In this document: positions 1 to 6,014 of the stretch, piece after piece
How positions within the stretch are numbered: the first letter of the stretch is position 1
Layout: every line of letters begins with the position of its first letter
Source of the DNA: Acidobacteriota bacterium
Lineage (GTDB): Bacteria > Acidobacteriota > Holophagae > Thermotomaculales > Thermotomaculaceae
Assembly: GCA_027038695.1 (NCBI GenBank)
Contig: JALWHA010000326.1
Coordinates: forward strand, 1 to 6,014
DNA: 6,014 nucleotides
Direction of reading: 5' to 3'
Notes under the pieces: model-generated
The model's database searches: none
Told to the model about the DNA's origin: nothing
What the model saw: the letters and a program-made list of their open reading frames with translations, nothing else
Position numbers and translations under genes: made by a program

Positions 1-220
1 AATTTACCTCATCTAAAAAATGTTTTAAACCTTCCGCCTTTTCTTTATTGTAAATAGTTGCGAATTCAGGCTCAAACTCAATAATTTGTTTTTTTAATAA
101 ACCAAGGTTAGAGCCTGCCGCAAGCAATTTTACCGAAAAGTCCCCTGCTTTTATTTTAAGCAAATTTAAACAACTTTTCCCTATTGAACCGGTTGAACCG
201 TATATCTTCAATGTTTTCAT
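1..220 (-). CDS. dxr: 1-deoxy-D-xylulose 5-phosphate reductoisomerase, N-terminal part (cut by window edge)
   Basis: Reading leftward from ATG at 220, the frame stays open for 73 codons to the window edge, so only the N-terminus is present. The protein begins MKTLKIYGSTGSIGKS. Residues 8-14, GSTGSIG, are the glycine-rich NADPH-binding loop at the extreme N-terminus of Dxr, which is how I recognise it. The family converts DXP to 2-C-methyl-D-erythritol 4-phosphate with NADPH, the first committed step of the cytoplasmic MEP isoprenoid pathway; the metal- and substrate-binding domains would lie outside the window. The start is 6 bp past the cdsA stop, and I see no good Shine-Dalgarno there, so translation probably depends on coupling to cdsA. 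Its place after uppS and cdsA is the common bacterial order and supports the call. Confidence 0.9.
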   Translation of the reverse strand, partial: MKTLKIYGSTGSIGKSCLNLLKIKAGDFSVKLLAAGSNLGLLKKQIIEFEPEFATIYNKEKAEGLKHFLDEVN

Positions 221-226
221 AGTATT

Positions 227-1054
227 CTACATTATGTAAAGAAAGTAAAAGTATAAAAGCGGAGACGAGAGAACAAATGAGTCAAGCCTGTCAAGAATAC
301 CGCCGTGTCCGGGAATAAGGGTTGCACTGTCTTTAACCCCGGCGCATCTTTTCCATAACGACTCTATTAAATCGCCTATAATCCCGCTTATCCCGATTAT
401 CAAAGTTATGGCTATAACATCGTGCCAGGTAAGCCTTGTAAAAAACCACATCTTTGCAAGGGTTGCCCCTAAAAAATTAAATACAACGTTGCCGACCGCG
501 CCCTCTATGGATTTCTTCGGACTAATTTTCGGCGCAAGTTTATGCTTTCCTAACATACTACCTATCCAGTATGCACCTGAATCACCGAACCATATAACTG
601 CATACAATAAAAATACAAGATCCGCACCTAACCCGTCGTAAAGCCTGTTAGAGTTTTTCAAAGCAACCTGATAGCCTAAAGGAATACCGAGATATAAAGC
701 CCCCAAAAGGGATAACGCAACAGATTGCAATGATTTTTCAGTATCAGGGTCCTTAAAAAATGCGTAAATTAGTAGAAAAACAAAACCCCCCGAAATAACA
801 AACTCAAAAGATAAAGAGTTCAGAATAAAACTTGTCGGGATTAAAGCAGCAAGAATAAATGCGGGAACAGTGTAAAAGTTTGAACCTATATGCACGGAAA
901 GGCTTTTAAACTCCTGAATGCCTAAAAAGATTGCAATAACGGTTAATCCGTAAAAATAATAAACGGGAAGAAATTTAACTATAACAAAAAATAATGGGAC
1001 AAAAACAATGGTAGAGATTGCCCTTAAAATAAATGATTTAACATTAAATGCCAC
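227..1054 (-). CDS. cdsA: Phosphatidate cytidylyltransferase (CDP-diglyceride synthase)
   Basis: This integral membrane enzyme makes CDP-diacylglycerol from CTP and phosphatidic acid, the branch-point precursor of bacterial phospholipids. With the start preferred here it is 275 residues, close to the usual CdsA length. Most of it is hydrophobic, with several predicted membrane spans. The C-terminal CdsA signature is intact around residues 232-259: KR, K241-D242, the PGHGG stretch (HGG 250-252) and D255-R256-x-D258. Upstream are D158 in WFGDSGAYW and the SPKKSIEG stretch (about 178-185), also typical of the family. I chose GTG at 1054 because a GGGGG tract lies 5 nt upstream and the protein then begins just before its first membrane span, as in relatives. 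An in-frame TTG at 1093 would add 13 charged residues and has no visible ribosome binding site. The GTG start overlaps the end of uppS by 11 bp. Confidence 0.93.
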   Translation of the reverse strand: MAFNVKSFILRAISTIVFVPLFFVIVKFLPVYYFYGLTVIAIFLGIQEFKSLSVHIGSNFYTVPAFILAALIPTSFILNSLSFEFVISGGFVFLLIYAFFKDPDTEKSLQSVALSLLGALYLGIPLGYQVALKNSNRLYDGLGADLVFLLYAVIWFGDSGAYWIGSMLGKHKLAPKISPKKSIEGAVGNVVFNFLGATLAKMWFFTRLTWHDVIAITLIIGISGIIGDLIESLWKRCAGVKDSATLIPGHGGILDRLDSFVLSSPLLYFYFLYIM

Positions 1055-1799
1055 CTGTACCCCCGTATCTTCTTTCTCTTTTTTGATACTCAATTATTGC
1101 TTTAAGCATCTCTATTGTATCAAAATCAGGCCACAGAACATCGGTAAAATAAAGTTCGGCATAAGCAATCTGCCATAAAAGAAAATTAGAAACCCTCACC
1201 TCTCCGCTTGTCCTTATTAAAAGATCGGGATCGGGAATACCCTTAGTATAAAGATAGTATGAAAATAGGTCCTCGTTTATATCATCTTTCTCAAGATTCT
1301 TGTCAAGAAGTTGCTTAACCGCATTCAGGATATCGTCCCTGCCTCCGTAATTTAAGGCTATATTAAAAATAAGTGCGTTATTATGCCTCGTCTCCACAAG
1401 AACCCTGTCAATCTCTTTGTTTACAATGCGGGGGAGTTTGCTTCTATCCCCTATAACCGAAAGCCGTATATTCTTGTTCATTAACTTTTTCTTTTGCAAT
1501 TTTAAAAATTGAAAAAGCAAGGTCATTAAAACCGAGACTTCGTATTCAGGCCTTATCCAATTTTCGGTTGAAAAAGCATAAACGGTGATCACCTTAACTC
1601 CTAAATGCAACGCCGAATCCAGAGCGTTTTCAATAGCCTTTATCCCGGCCTTATGCCCCTTAATTCTCGATAACCCCCTTTTTTTAGCCCACCTTCCGTT
1701 TCCGTCCATAATTATGGCAACGTGAGACGGGATATTGCTATCATTAATTTTAAGCCAGAGTTTTCTTTCAATCCTTCCGGCACCTTTAGGCGGTTTCAT
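1044..1799 (-). CDS. uppS: Undecaprenyl diphosphate synthase (cis-prenyltransferase)
   Basis: The protein is 251 residues, the normal length for bacterial UppS. Known role: cytoplasmic condensation of farnesyl diphosphate with eight isopentenyl diphosphates in cis, giving the C55 carrier used for peptidoglycan and other surface glycans. Visible family motifs are HVAIIMDGNGRWA at residues 26-38 with catalytic D32, the AFSTENW stretch, NYGGRDDI in the middle, and the C-terminal block RTSGE...R.SNFLLWQIAYAELYF with R196, R202 and metal-binding E215 (matching E. coli R194, R200 and E213). Nothing essential is missing. ATG at 1799 follows AGGGAG with a 5-nt gap. The start shares one base (TAATG) with the stop of the upstream trans-prenyl synthase gene, so the two are probably translationally coupled. 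Confidence 0.96.
   Translation of the reverse strand: MKPPKGAGRIERKLWLKINDSNIPSHVAIIMDGNGRWAKKRGLSRIKGHKAGIKAIENALDSALHLGVKVITVYAFSTENWIRPEYEVSVLMTLLFQFLKLQKKKLMNKNIRLSVIGDRSKLPRIVNKEIDRVLVETRHNNALIFNIALNYGGRDDILNAVKQLLDKNLEKDDINEDLFSYYLYTKGIPDPDLLIRTSGEVRVSNFLLWQIAYAELYFTDVLWPDFDTIEMLKAIIEYQKRERRYGGTGGI
1060..1064 (-). promoter_or_regulatory. Ribosome binding site that decides the cdsA start
   Basis: On the minus strand this is GGGGG followed by TACAG and then GTG at 1054. A G5 run can pair with the CCUCC core of 16S rRNA with one G-U wobble, and the 5-nt spacing is usual. It lies inside the last codons of uppS. The competing TTG at 1093 is preceded by an A/T-rich stretch with no such motif. 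The pairing is my inference from the bases. Confidence 0.55.
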
Positions 1800-2773
1800 T
1801 AAAACTCCCTATTAATAATAAAATCACATATCTTAAACAATGTTTTCCTGTATTCATTATTTTCAAACCTTTCAAGTATTTCCATATTTTCCGAAATTAA
1901 GATTTTTGCAAAATCAAACGCTTCTTTTAAATAACCGTTCTTTTCAAGAATTTTTACAAGCGTTTTTTTATCTCTTTCGTCAAAAACATCTCCCTTTGAC
2001 TTAAAAACCCTTTGAACAATATCAACCACATCCTCTTCCCCGTTCTCCATAGCAAGCAAAACGGGAAGTGTCGCTTTCCCCTCAGGCAGGTCAATTAACT
2101 TAGGTTTCCCCAATTTCTTCAAATCCGCCTTAAAATCAAGACAATCGTCCACAATTTGAAAAGCAATTCCCAGTTTTTCCCCGAATTTCTCAGCAAGAGG
2201 CAATAAATCCTCTTTGCCCCCCACAATCAAAGGAAGTGAGCAGCATGCTGAAAACAAAACCGCTGTTTTCAATTTTATAATCTCAAAGTAAACCTCTCTT
2301 TTAGGGGGGAAGTTAAATGCGTTTGCGTTTTGAATTAACTCTCCCGTAACAAGGGATTTTGACACGGAAGCAATCTTTCTCAAAACATCTATATTTTCAA
2401 GTTCAACAGCAATATTCATAGCGGTGGCAAACATATAATCTCCGTAAAGAACAGTGATTGTATTATCCCAGATTGAGTTGTGTGTCTTCTGTCCCCTTCT
2501 TATATCAGCATTATCAATAACATCGTCGTGAACAAGAGTTGAATTGTGCAAAAGTTCTAAAGTAGCACCTATCTTTACACTCTTTTCGTCCTCAATGCCG
2601 ACTATCTTTCCGAATAAAATAGCAAAGGCAGGCCTCAACATCTTGCCTGTTTTTTTAAGGGAATGCTTAATAAGGGGAACCATCTCGGGGTATTTTGACT
2701 CAAGCCTGTTTGCAATCAGGGTTTCAACCCATTTTAATTCCGCCGAAATTCCTTTTAAAAAATCTACCGCCAC
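1799..2773 (-). CDS. Long-chain trans-polyprenyl diphosphate synthase (IspB/HepT-like)
   Basis: The 324-residue protein belongs to the trans-isoprenyl diphosphate synthase family, all-alpha cytoplasmic enzymes that extend allylic diphosphates with isopentenyl diphosphate. Key motifs are GKMLRP at residues 43-48, the first Asp-rich motif DDVID at 83-87 followed by R92-R93, and the second Asp-rich motif DDCLD at 209-213. The residue five before the first motif is serine (S78). A small residue there is typical of enzymes that make long chains rather than stopping at C15 or C20, so I infer a quinone side-chain synthase (octaprenyl, heptaprenyl or similar); chain length cannot be read from sequence alone, so I give no gene symbol. 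GTG at 2773 follows AAGGAG with 5 nt between. It overlaps uppS by one base, and both enzymes draw on the same prenyl precursors. It is 57 bp from xth. Confidence 0.9.
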   Translation of the reverse strand: MAVDFLKGISAELKWVETLIANRLESKYPEMVPLIKHSLKKTGKMLRPAFAILFGKIVGIEDEKSVKIGATLELLHNSTLVHDDVIDNADIRRGQKTHNSIWDNTITVLYGDYMFATAMNIAVELENIDVLRKIASVSKSLVTGELIQNANAFNFPPKREVYFEIIKLKTAVLFSACCSLPLIVGGKEDLLPLAEKFGEKLGIAFQIVDDCLDFKADLKKLGKPKLIDLPEGKATLPVLLAMENGEEDVVDIVQRVFKSKGDVFDERDKKTLVKILEKNGYLKEAFDFAKILISENMEILERFENNEYRKTLFKICDFIINREF

Positions 2774-2830
2774 AAATTCTCCTTATCAAAACTACGGTTA
2801 ATCATTTTACCATAAATCAAGCAATAAATT

Positions 2831-3595
2831 TTATTCAAAAATAATGCCGATAGGACAATGGTCAGAGCCGTAAACTTGAGAGAGTATAAAAGCGTCTTTT
2901 ACCCTGTCTTTTACGTTTTCGCTAACAAAAAAATAATCAATTCTCCAGCCTACATTCCTCTCCCTTGCCCTTGACTTGTAATCCCACCAGGTATAATTTC
3001 CGCCTTCTCCGTTAAATATTCTAAAGGTGTCCACAAAACCTGAATTTAAAAGCCTATCAATCCACTCCCTTTCAACAGGGAGAAAGCCGGAAACCTTTTC
3101 ATTCTCTTTCGGCCTTGCAAGGTCTATCTCTTTGTGTGCGGTGTTTACGTCTCCACAAATTATAACCCCGCGCCCCCTATTCTTTAATTCATTCACTATT
3201 TCAAGAAACGTGTCATAAAACCTCAACTTAAAATCAAGCCTCTCCTTCCTTGCCTTTCCGTTCGGGAAATAAACATTGAAAAGAACAAAATCCTTAAAAG
3301 AAGCGGCAATCACCCTACCCTCAACATCAAATTCATCAATACCTAAATCAAATTCGACCTTTTCAGTCTTAATCTTTGTAAGCAATCCCACCCCGCTATA
3401 ACCTTTTTTAACCCTTGAAGAAGAATAAAACTGATAATACCCTTCAAGGGATTGAATATCCTTCGGCACCTGCTCCTTCGTAGCCTTTGTCTCCTGAAGG
3501 CAGAGAATATCGGGGTTCTCAGTCTTTATCCAATCAACAAAACCCTTTTTACTTATAGCCCTTATACCGTTTACATTCCAAGAAATAAACTTCAT
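2831..3595 (-). CDS. xth: Exodeoxyribonuclease III / AP endonuclease (ExoA/APE1-like)
   Basis: The 254-residue protein is a full-length member of the ExoIII/APE1 family. These metal-dependent nucleases cleave DNA 5' of abasic sites in base excision repair and often have 3'-5' exonuclease or 3'-phosphatase activity. The active-site set is complete: N7 in ISWNVNGIRA, E35 in LQETK, Y109, D149 and N151 in GDVNTAH, D220 in WRIDYFF, and D245-H246 in GSDHCPI. The motifs YSGVGLLTK and GWRIDYFFVS resemble the ExoA/human APE1 branch more than classical E. coli Xth, an impression rather than an alignment. ATG at 3595 follows CGGGAG with about 6 nt spacing. It is the first gene of the leftward run. Its repair role has no obvious link to the lipid genes, so sharing a transcript may simply reflect gene packing. 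Confidence 0.95.
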   Translation of the reverse strand: MKFISWNVNGIRAISKKGFVDWIKTENPDILCLQETKATKEQVPKDIQSLEGYYQFYSSSRVKKGYSGVGLLTKIKTEKVEFDLGIDEFDVEGRVIAASFKDFVLFNVYFPNGKARKERLDFKLRFYDTFLEIVNELKNRGRGVIICGDVNTAHKEIDLARPKENEKVSGFLPVEREWIDRLLNSGFVDTFRIFNGEGGNYTWWDYKSRARERNVGWRIDYFFVSENVKDRVKDAFILSQVYGSDHCPIGIIFE

Positions 3596-3801
3596 AAAAT
3601 ACTCCCGAAATTTCCCTCTGTTTCATTTTAACCAATTTTAAAACAATAAAAAAGCTAAGCTTCCAAACCCCCCACTCCCCTCCTTATACAGCATGACACA
3701 AAAAAATAAATGAACAGCAGATGTTTTACACCTAATTAATTTATTCACTTATTTGTTTTTTTCACTTAAAATTAAAGGGTATAAAACTACCGGGAGGATT
3801 T
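3596..3801. promoter_or_regulatory. Divergent intergenic region between xth and the S9 peptidase gene
   Basis: These 206 bp separate two divergent starts and should hold promoters for both directions. On the plus strand, GGGAGG at 3792-3797 is a strong ribosome binding site 4 nt before the peptidase ATG. TATAAA at 3780-3785 resembles a -10 box but has no good -35 partner and would give a leader of only about 10 nt. TTCACTTA occurs twice (3744-3751 and 3761-3768), a possible operator-like repeat. On the minus strand, TATAAG (3688-3683) is a weak -10 candidate for xth, followed by a G-rich tract (plus-strand C runs at 3668-3673 and 3677-3680). The odd-centred inverted repeat AAGCT-A-AGCTT lies at 3652-3662. 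I see no credible small gene here. The promoter role is inferred from position; exact sites are uncertain. Confidence 0.5.
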
Positions 3802-5838
3802 ATGAGGAAATTCTTTGTTTTTATAATGATTCTGTTAACGACAATTCTGTATGCGGGGGAAAAGCACAACTTTACCTTTTACGATATGATAAAAATGGTA
3901 AGGCTTTCCTCTCCCGTTGTTTCGCCTGACGGAAAGTACATAGCGTTTACGGGAACAAGGTATTCACTTGAAAAGAACAAAGGCAACACCGATATTTACC
4001 TTTACAACACAGAAACAAAGGAATCAAGGAAACTTACAAACAACAAGGCGGCAGACTTCAACCCTGTTTTTTCTAAAGACGGGAAATATTTATACTTTCT
4101 TTCAACAAGAAGCGGTAAGAGCGAGCTGTACAGGCTTGATTTAAGCGGGGGAGAGCCTGAAAAAGTGTCAGATTACCCTGTTTCAATAGCAAACTTTAAA
4201 ATATCCCCTAAAGGAAATTACTTCTCTTTTACCGCAAATGTTTACCCTGAAACAAGCGATTTTGAGAAGATAGCGGAGATTGACAAAAAGAAAAAAGAAA
4301 ATAAGTGCACCGCAAAGGTTTATACCTCTCTCTTTATTCGCCATTGGGACACATGGGAAGACGGGAAGTGGACTCATGTTTTTTATGTAAAGGTAAAAGA
4401 CGGCAAGCCTTACGGGAAGCCTTACGACATTATGAAAGGGATTGACGGAAATTGCCCTTCAGAGCCTTTCGGAGACTCTTCCGAATACTCTTGGTCTCCC
4501 GATGAAACAATGATCGGCTTTACAACAAAAACAGGTAAAGACAGGGCGTGGACAACAAACTTTGATGTTTACCTTTACAATGTAAAATCAGGCAAATACA
4601 AAAACCTTACCGAAAAAAATAAGGCATGGGATACCTCTCCAGTTTTTGACGGAAAAGGAAACATCTATTACCTTGCTATGAAAACCCCGAGGTATGAATC
4701 GGACAGGTTCAGAATAATGAAAATGAACCTGAAAACGGGTAAAGTTGAAAACTTAAGCGAAAAGTATCAGGTTAATCCCCATTCCTTACTTCTTGATAAC
4801 GACAGGATTTACTTTACAGCACTGTGGCACGCACACATAAGGGTTTACGAGTTTGATTTAAAAACAAAGAAATTAAAAGAACTTGTGTCCAGACACGATA
4901 ATAACGGGTTAACAAAATTCGGCAATACCCTTTACTTTATGCAAAACAGTTTAACCTATCCGAACGAGTTGTACTCTTTTAACCTTAACTCAAAGAAATT
5001 GCAGAAGCTTACCCATATAAACGACCAATTGGTTAATCAAATAAACTTCTCTCAACCTGAAGAATTCTGGTTTAAAGACAGAGATGGAATAAAGGTTCAC
5101 GGCTGGCTTTTAAAACCCGTTCCCTTTGACAAAAACAAAAAGTATCCCCTTGCATTTTACATTCACGGAGGCCCGCAGGGGTCATGGGAAGACAACTTCC
5201 ATTACAGGTGGAATTTACAGATCCTTCCAGCGCAGGGCTATGTTGCAGTTGCAATTGACTTCAGGGGAAGCACAGGATACGGCGACAAATTTAAAGAAGC
5301 CATCAGCGGACATTGGGGAGACAAACCCTTCAACGATTTAATGGACGGCTTAAACTATGTTCTTAAAACCTATAAATTTATTGACAAAAACAGAATGGGT
5401 GCATTGGGCGCTTCCTACGGCGGTTATATGATTAACTGGATTGCGGGAAACGCTCCAGACACCTTTAAGTGTTTAATATGCCACGACGGGCTCTTTGACA
5501 CATTCAACTCTTACTATGCAACCGAAGAACTGTGGTTTCCCGAGCACGAATTCGGCGGCACCGCTTACGATAACCCGAAAGGTTACGACAAATGGTCTCC
5601 CGCAAGGTATGTAAAAAACTGGAAAACGCCAATGCTTATAATTCACGGGGGAAGGGATTACAGGGTTGTTCCCACAGAAGGAATTTCGGCATTTACAGCC
5701 TGTCAAAGAAAAGGCATACCCTCAAAACTTATATTCTTCCCTGACGAAAATCACTTTGTTTTAAAACCTAAAAACAGCGAATTCTGGCACAAATCAGTTA
5801 TTGAGTGGATGGATCGGTGGCTTAAAAACAAAAAATGA
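3802..5838 (+). CDS. Exported S9-family serine peptidase (prolyl oligopeptidase type, DPP5-like)
   Basis: The 678-residue protein starts with a signal peptide (MRK, then a hydrophobic stretch to about residue 16, likely cleavage after LYA at 18). There is no lipobox cysteine, so it is probably soluble in the periplasm or secreted. Residues about 30-400 form a beta-propeller with PD40-type repeats (cores near 37-54, 86-102, 130-145, 228-243 and 279-296, for example SPDGKYIAF). Residues about 430-678 are the alpha/beta-hydrolase domain: HGGP at 455-458, nucleophile S538 in GASYGG, D619 in HGGRDYRV and H651 in DENHF, all present in order. Family members release dipeptides or cleave short peptides that fit inside the propeller. 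Length, triad spacing and the C-terminal HFVLKPKNSEFWHK stretch resemble dipeptidyl-peptidase 5; acylaminoacyl peptidase is the main alternative. The likely role is peptide scavenging. ATG follows GGGAGG. The stop overlaps the next gene. Confidence 0.94.
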   Translation: MRKFFVFIMILLTTILYAGEKHNFTFYDMIKMVRLSSPVVSPDGKYIAFTGTRYSLEKNKGNTDIYLYNTETKESRKLTNNKAADFNPVFSKDGKYLYFLSTRSGKSELYRLDLSGGEPEKVSDYPVSIANFKISPKGNYFSFTANVYPETSDFEKIAEIDKKKKENKCTAKVYTSLFIRHWDTWEDGKWTHVFYVKVKDGKPYGKPYDIMKGIDGNCPSEPFGDSSEYSWSPDETMIGFTTKTGKDRAWTTNFDVYLYNVKSGKYKNLTEKNKAWDTSPVFDGKGNIYYLAMKTPRYESDRFRIMKMNLKTGKVENLSEKYQVNPHSLLLDNDRIYFTALWHAHIRVYEFDLKTKKLKELVSRHDNNGLTKFGNTLYFMQNSLTYPNELYSFNLNSKKLQKLTHINDQLVNQINFSQPEEFWFKDRDGIKVHGWLLKPVPFDKNKKYPLAFYIHGGPQGSWEDNFHYRWNLQILPAQGYVAVAIDFRGSTGYGDKFKEAISGHWGDKPFNDLMDGLNYVLKTYKFIDKNRMGALGASYGGYMINWIAGNAPDTFKCLICHDGLFDTFNSYYATEELWFPEHEFGGTAYDNPKGYDKWSPARYVKNWKTPMLIIHGGRDYRVVPTEGISAFTACQRKGIPSKLIFFPDENHFVLKPKNSEFWHKSVIEWMDRWLKNKK

Positions 5839-6014
5839 GAAAGTTAGTTTTAATCTTTTTACTTCTATCAACAATAAGTTACGGCAGGGCTTTAAGGCTC
5901 TGCCTTTCTCATTTCGGAAACAATACACAGGAAGAAATCAAACTAATTGAGGTAAAAGAGATATCAAGAAACCCTCAACCTGCCTTTACAAAACATTACG
6001 GCTATAACAAACTT
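5835..6014 (+). CDS. Exported protein of unknown function, N-terminal part (cut by window edge)
   Basis: From ATG at 5835 the frame stays open for 60 codons to the window edge. The ATG shares bases with the peptidase stop (ATGA), a usual arrangement for translational coupling; no independent Shine-Dalgarno is visible, only an A-rich stretch and a GGTGG too far upstream. The product begins MRKLVLIFLLLSTISYG, a typical signal peptide with a basic n-region and a hydrophobic core, and cleavage is likely near residues 17-19. The single Cys at 23 is not in a lipobox. The exported part seen so far is mixed polar and charged and matches no family I recognise. Overlap with an exported peptidase suggests the two are made together and act in the same compartment. 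Evidence for a real gene is the overlap, the signal peptide and the lack of stops; the full length is not visible. Confidence 0.7.
   Translation, partial: MRKLVLIFLLLSTISYGRALRLCLSHFGNNTQEEIKLIEVKEISRNPQPAFTKHYGYNKL
5883..5904 (+). terminator. Terminator-like hairpin inside the start of the downstream exported-protein gene
   Basis: GGCAGGGC (5883-5890) can pair with GCTCTGCC (5897-5904) along 8 bp with a single G-U wobble, around the 6-nt loop TTTAAG. TTTCTCATTT follows. The shape is that of an intrinsic terminator, but the T tract is short and broken, so it may only attenuate or may be chance within coding sequence. It begins 45 nt after the peptidase stop and covers about codons 17-24 of the next gene. 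The pairing is seen directly; any function is inferred. Confidence 0.35.

Noticed and set aside
408..641. Open frame on the plus strand opposite cdsA
   Set aside because: It is antisense to a well-supported CdsA, has no ribosome binding site I can see, and its composition looks like a shadow of the real gene.
2544..2801. Open frame on the plus strand opposite the polyprenyl synthase gene
   Set aside because: It lies almost entirely within a gene with both catalytic Asp-rich motifs on the other strand; no family features are visible in it.
2774..2830. A promoter or terminator between xth and the polyprenyl synthase gene
   Set aside because: The 57-bp gap has only weak A/T-rich hexamers without a usable -35/-10 spacing, and an imperfect short inverted repeat without a T tract.
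3027..3218. Open frame on the plus strand opposite xth
   Set aside because: It is a shadow of a complete AP endonuclease with all active-site residues present.
3658..3690. AAGGAGG-like sequence followed by GTG on the minus strand in the xth leader
   Set aside because: The frame ends after six codons and the spacing to GTG is too short. I treat it as part of the G-rich tract and not as a leader-peptide gene.
5072..5706. Three further open frames (5072-5254 minus, 5126-5341 plus, 5473-5706 minus) within the peptidase gene
   Set aside because: All lie inside the hydrolase domain of the S9 peptidase, whose frame is intact and carries the full catalytic triad.
5829..5838. Possible -1 frameshift at AAAAAATGA that would fuse the peptidase to the next protein
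   Set aside because: A shift here would join the frames, but the preceding base is C, so the heptamer is imperfect, and the downstream protein has its own start and signal peptide. Reinitiation at the ATGA overlap explains it more simply.

Overview
The window reads as ordinary chromosomal DNA from a bacterium of moderately low GC content. It is densely coded, with tightly packed genes that start on ATG or GTG and mostly have clear purine-rich ribosome binding sites. In the codons I read, arginine is mostly AGG or AGA. That bias is common in thermophiles but is not proof, and I cannot name the genus from the sequence. Exported peptidases of the family seen here are common in Gram-negative bacteria, so a diderm is a reasonable guess but is inferred.

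Left part (about 1-3595, minus strand). Five genes run leftward in one apparent operon. In order of transcription they are: an ExoIII/AP endonuclease (xth), a long-chain trans-polyprenyl diphosphate synthase, undecaprenyl diphosphate synthase (uppS), CDP-diglyceride synthase (cdsA), and the start of DXP reductoisomerase (dxr), which is cut by the left edge. The last four are overlapping or almost touching. Their jobs fit together. Dxr makes the committed precursor of the MEP pathway. The trans synthase would make a long quinone-type side chain. UppS makes the C55 lipid carrier for cell-wall glycans. CdsA makes the activated lipid for phospholipid synthesis. The uppS-cdsA-dxr order is widespread in bacteria; the trans synthase and xth upstream are the local variation.

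Middle (3596-3801). A 206-bp divergent intergenic region should carry promoters for both directions. It holds a short direct repeat, a G-rich tract on the minus strand and only weak promoter-like hexamers.

Right part (3802-6014, plus strand). This codes for a complete exported S9-family serine peptidase (beta-propeller plus alpha/beta hydrolase, DPP5-like) with an intact Ser-Asp-His triad. A second exported protein overlaps its stop codon (ATGA) and runs off the right edge. A terminator-like hairpin lies inside the first codons of that second gene.

I found no mobile element, CRISPR array, tRNA, rRNA or convincing new system. The points most worth a second look are the hairpin at the start of the downstream gene, the pairing of cis and trans prenyl synthases, and the cdsA start-site choice.
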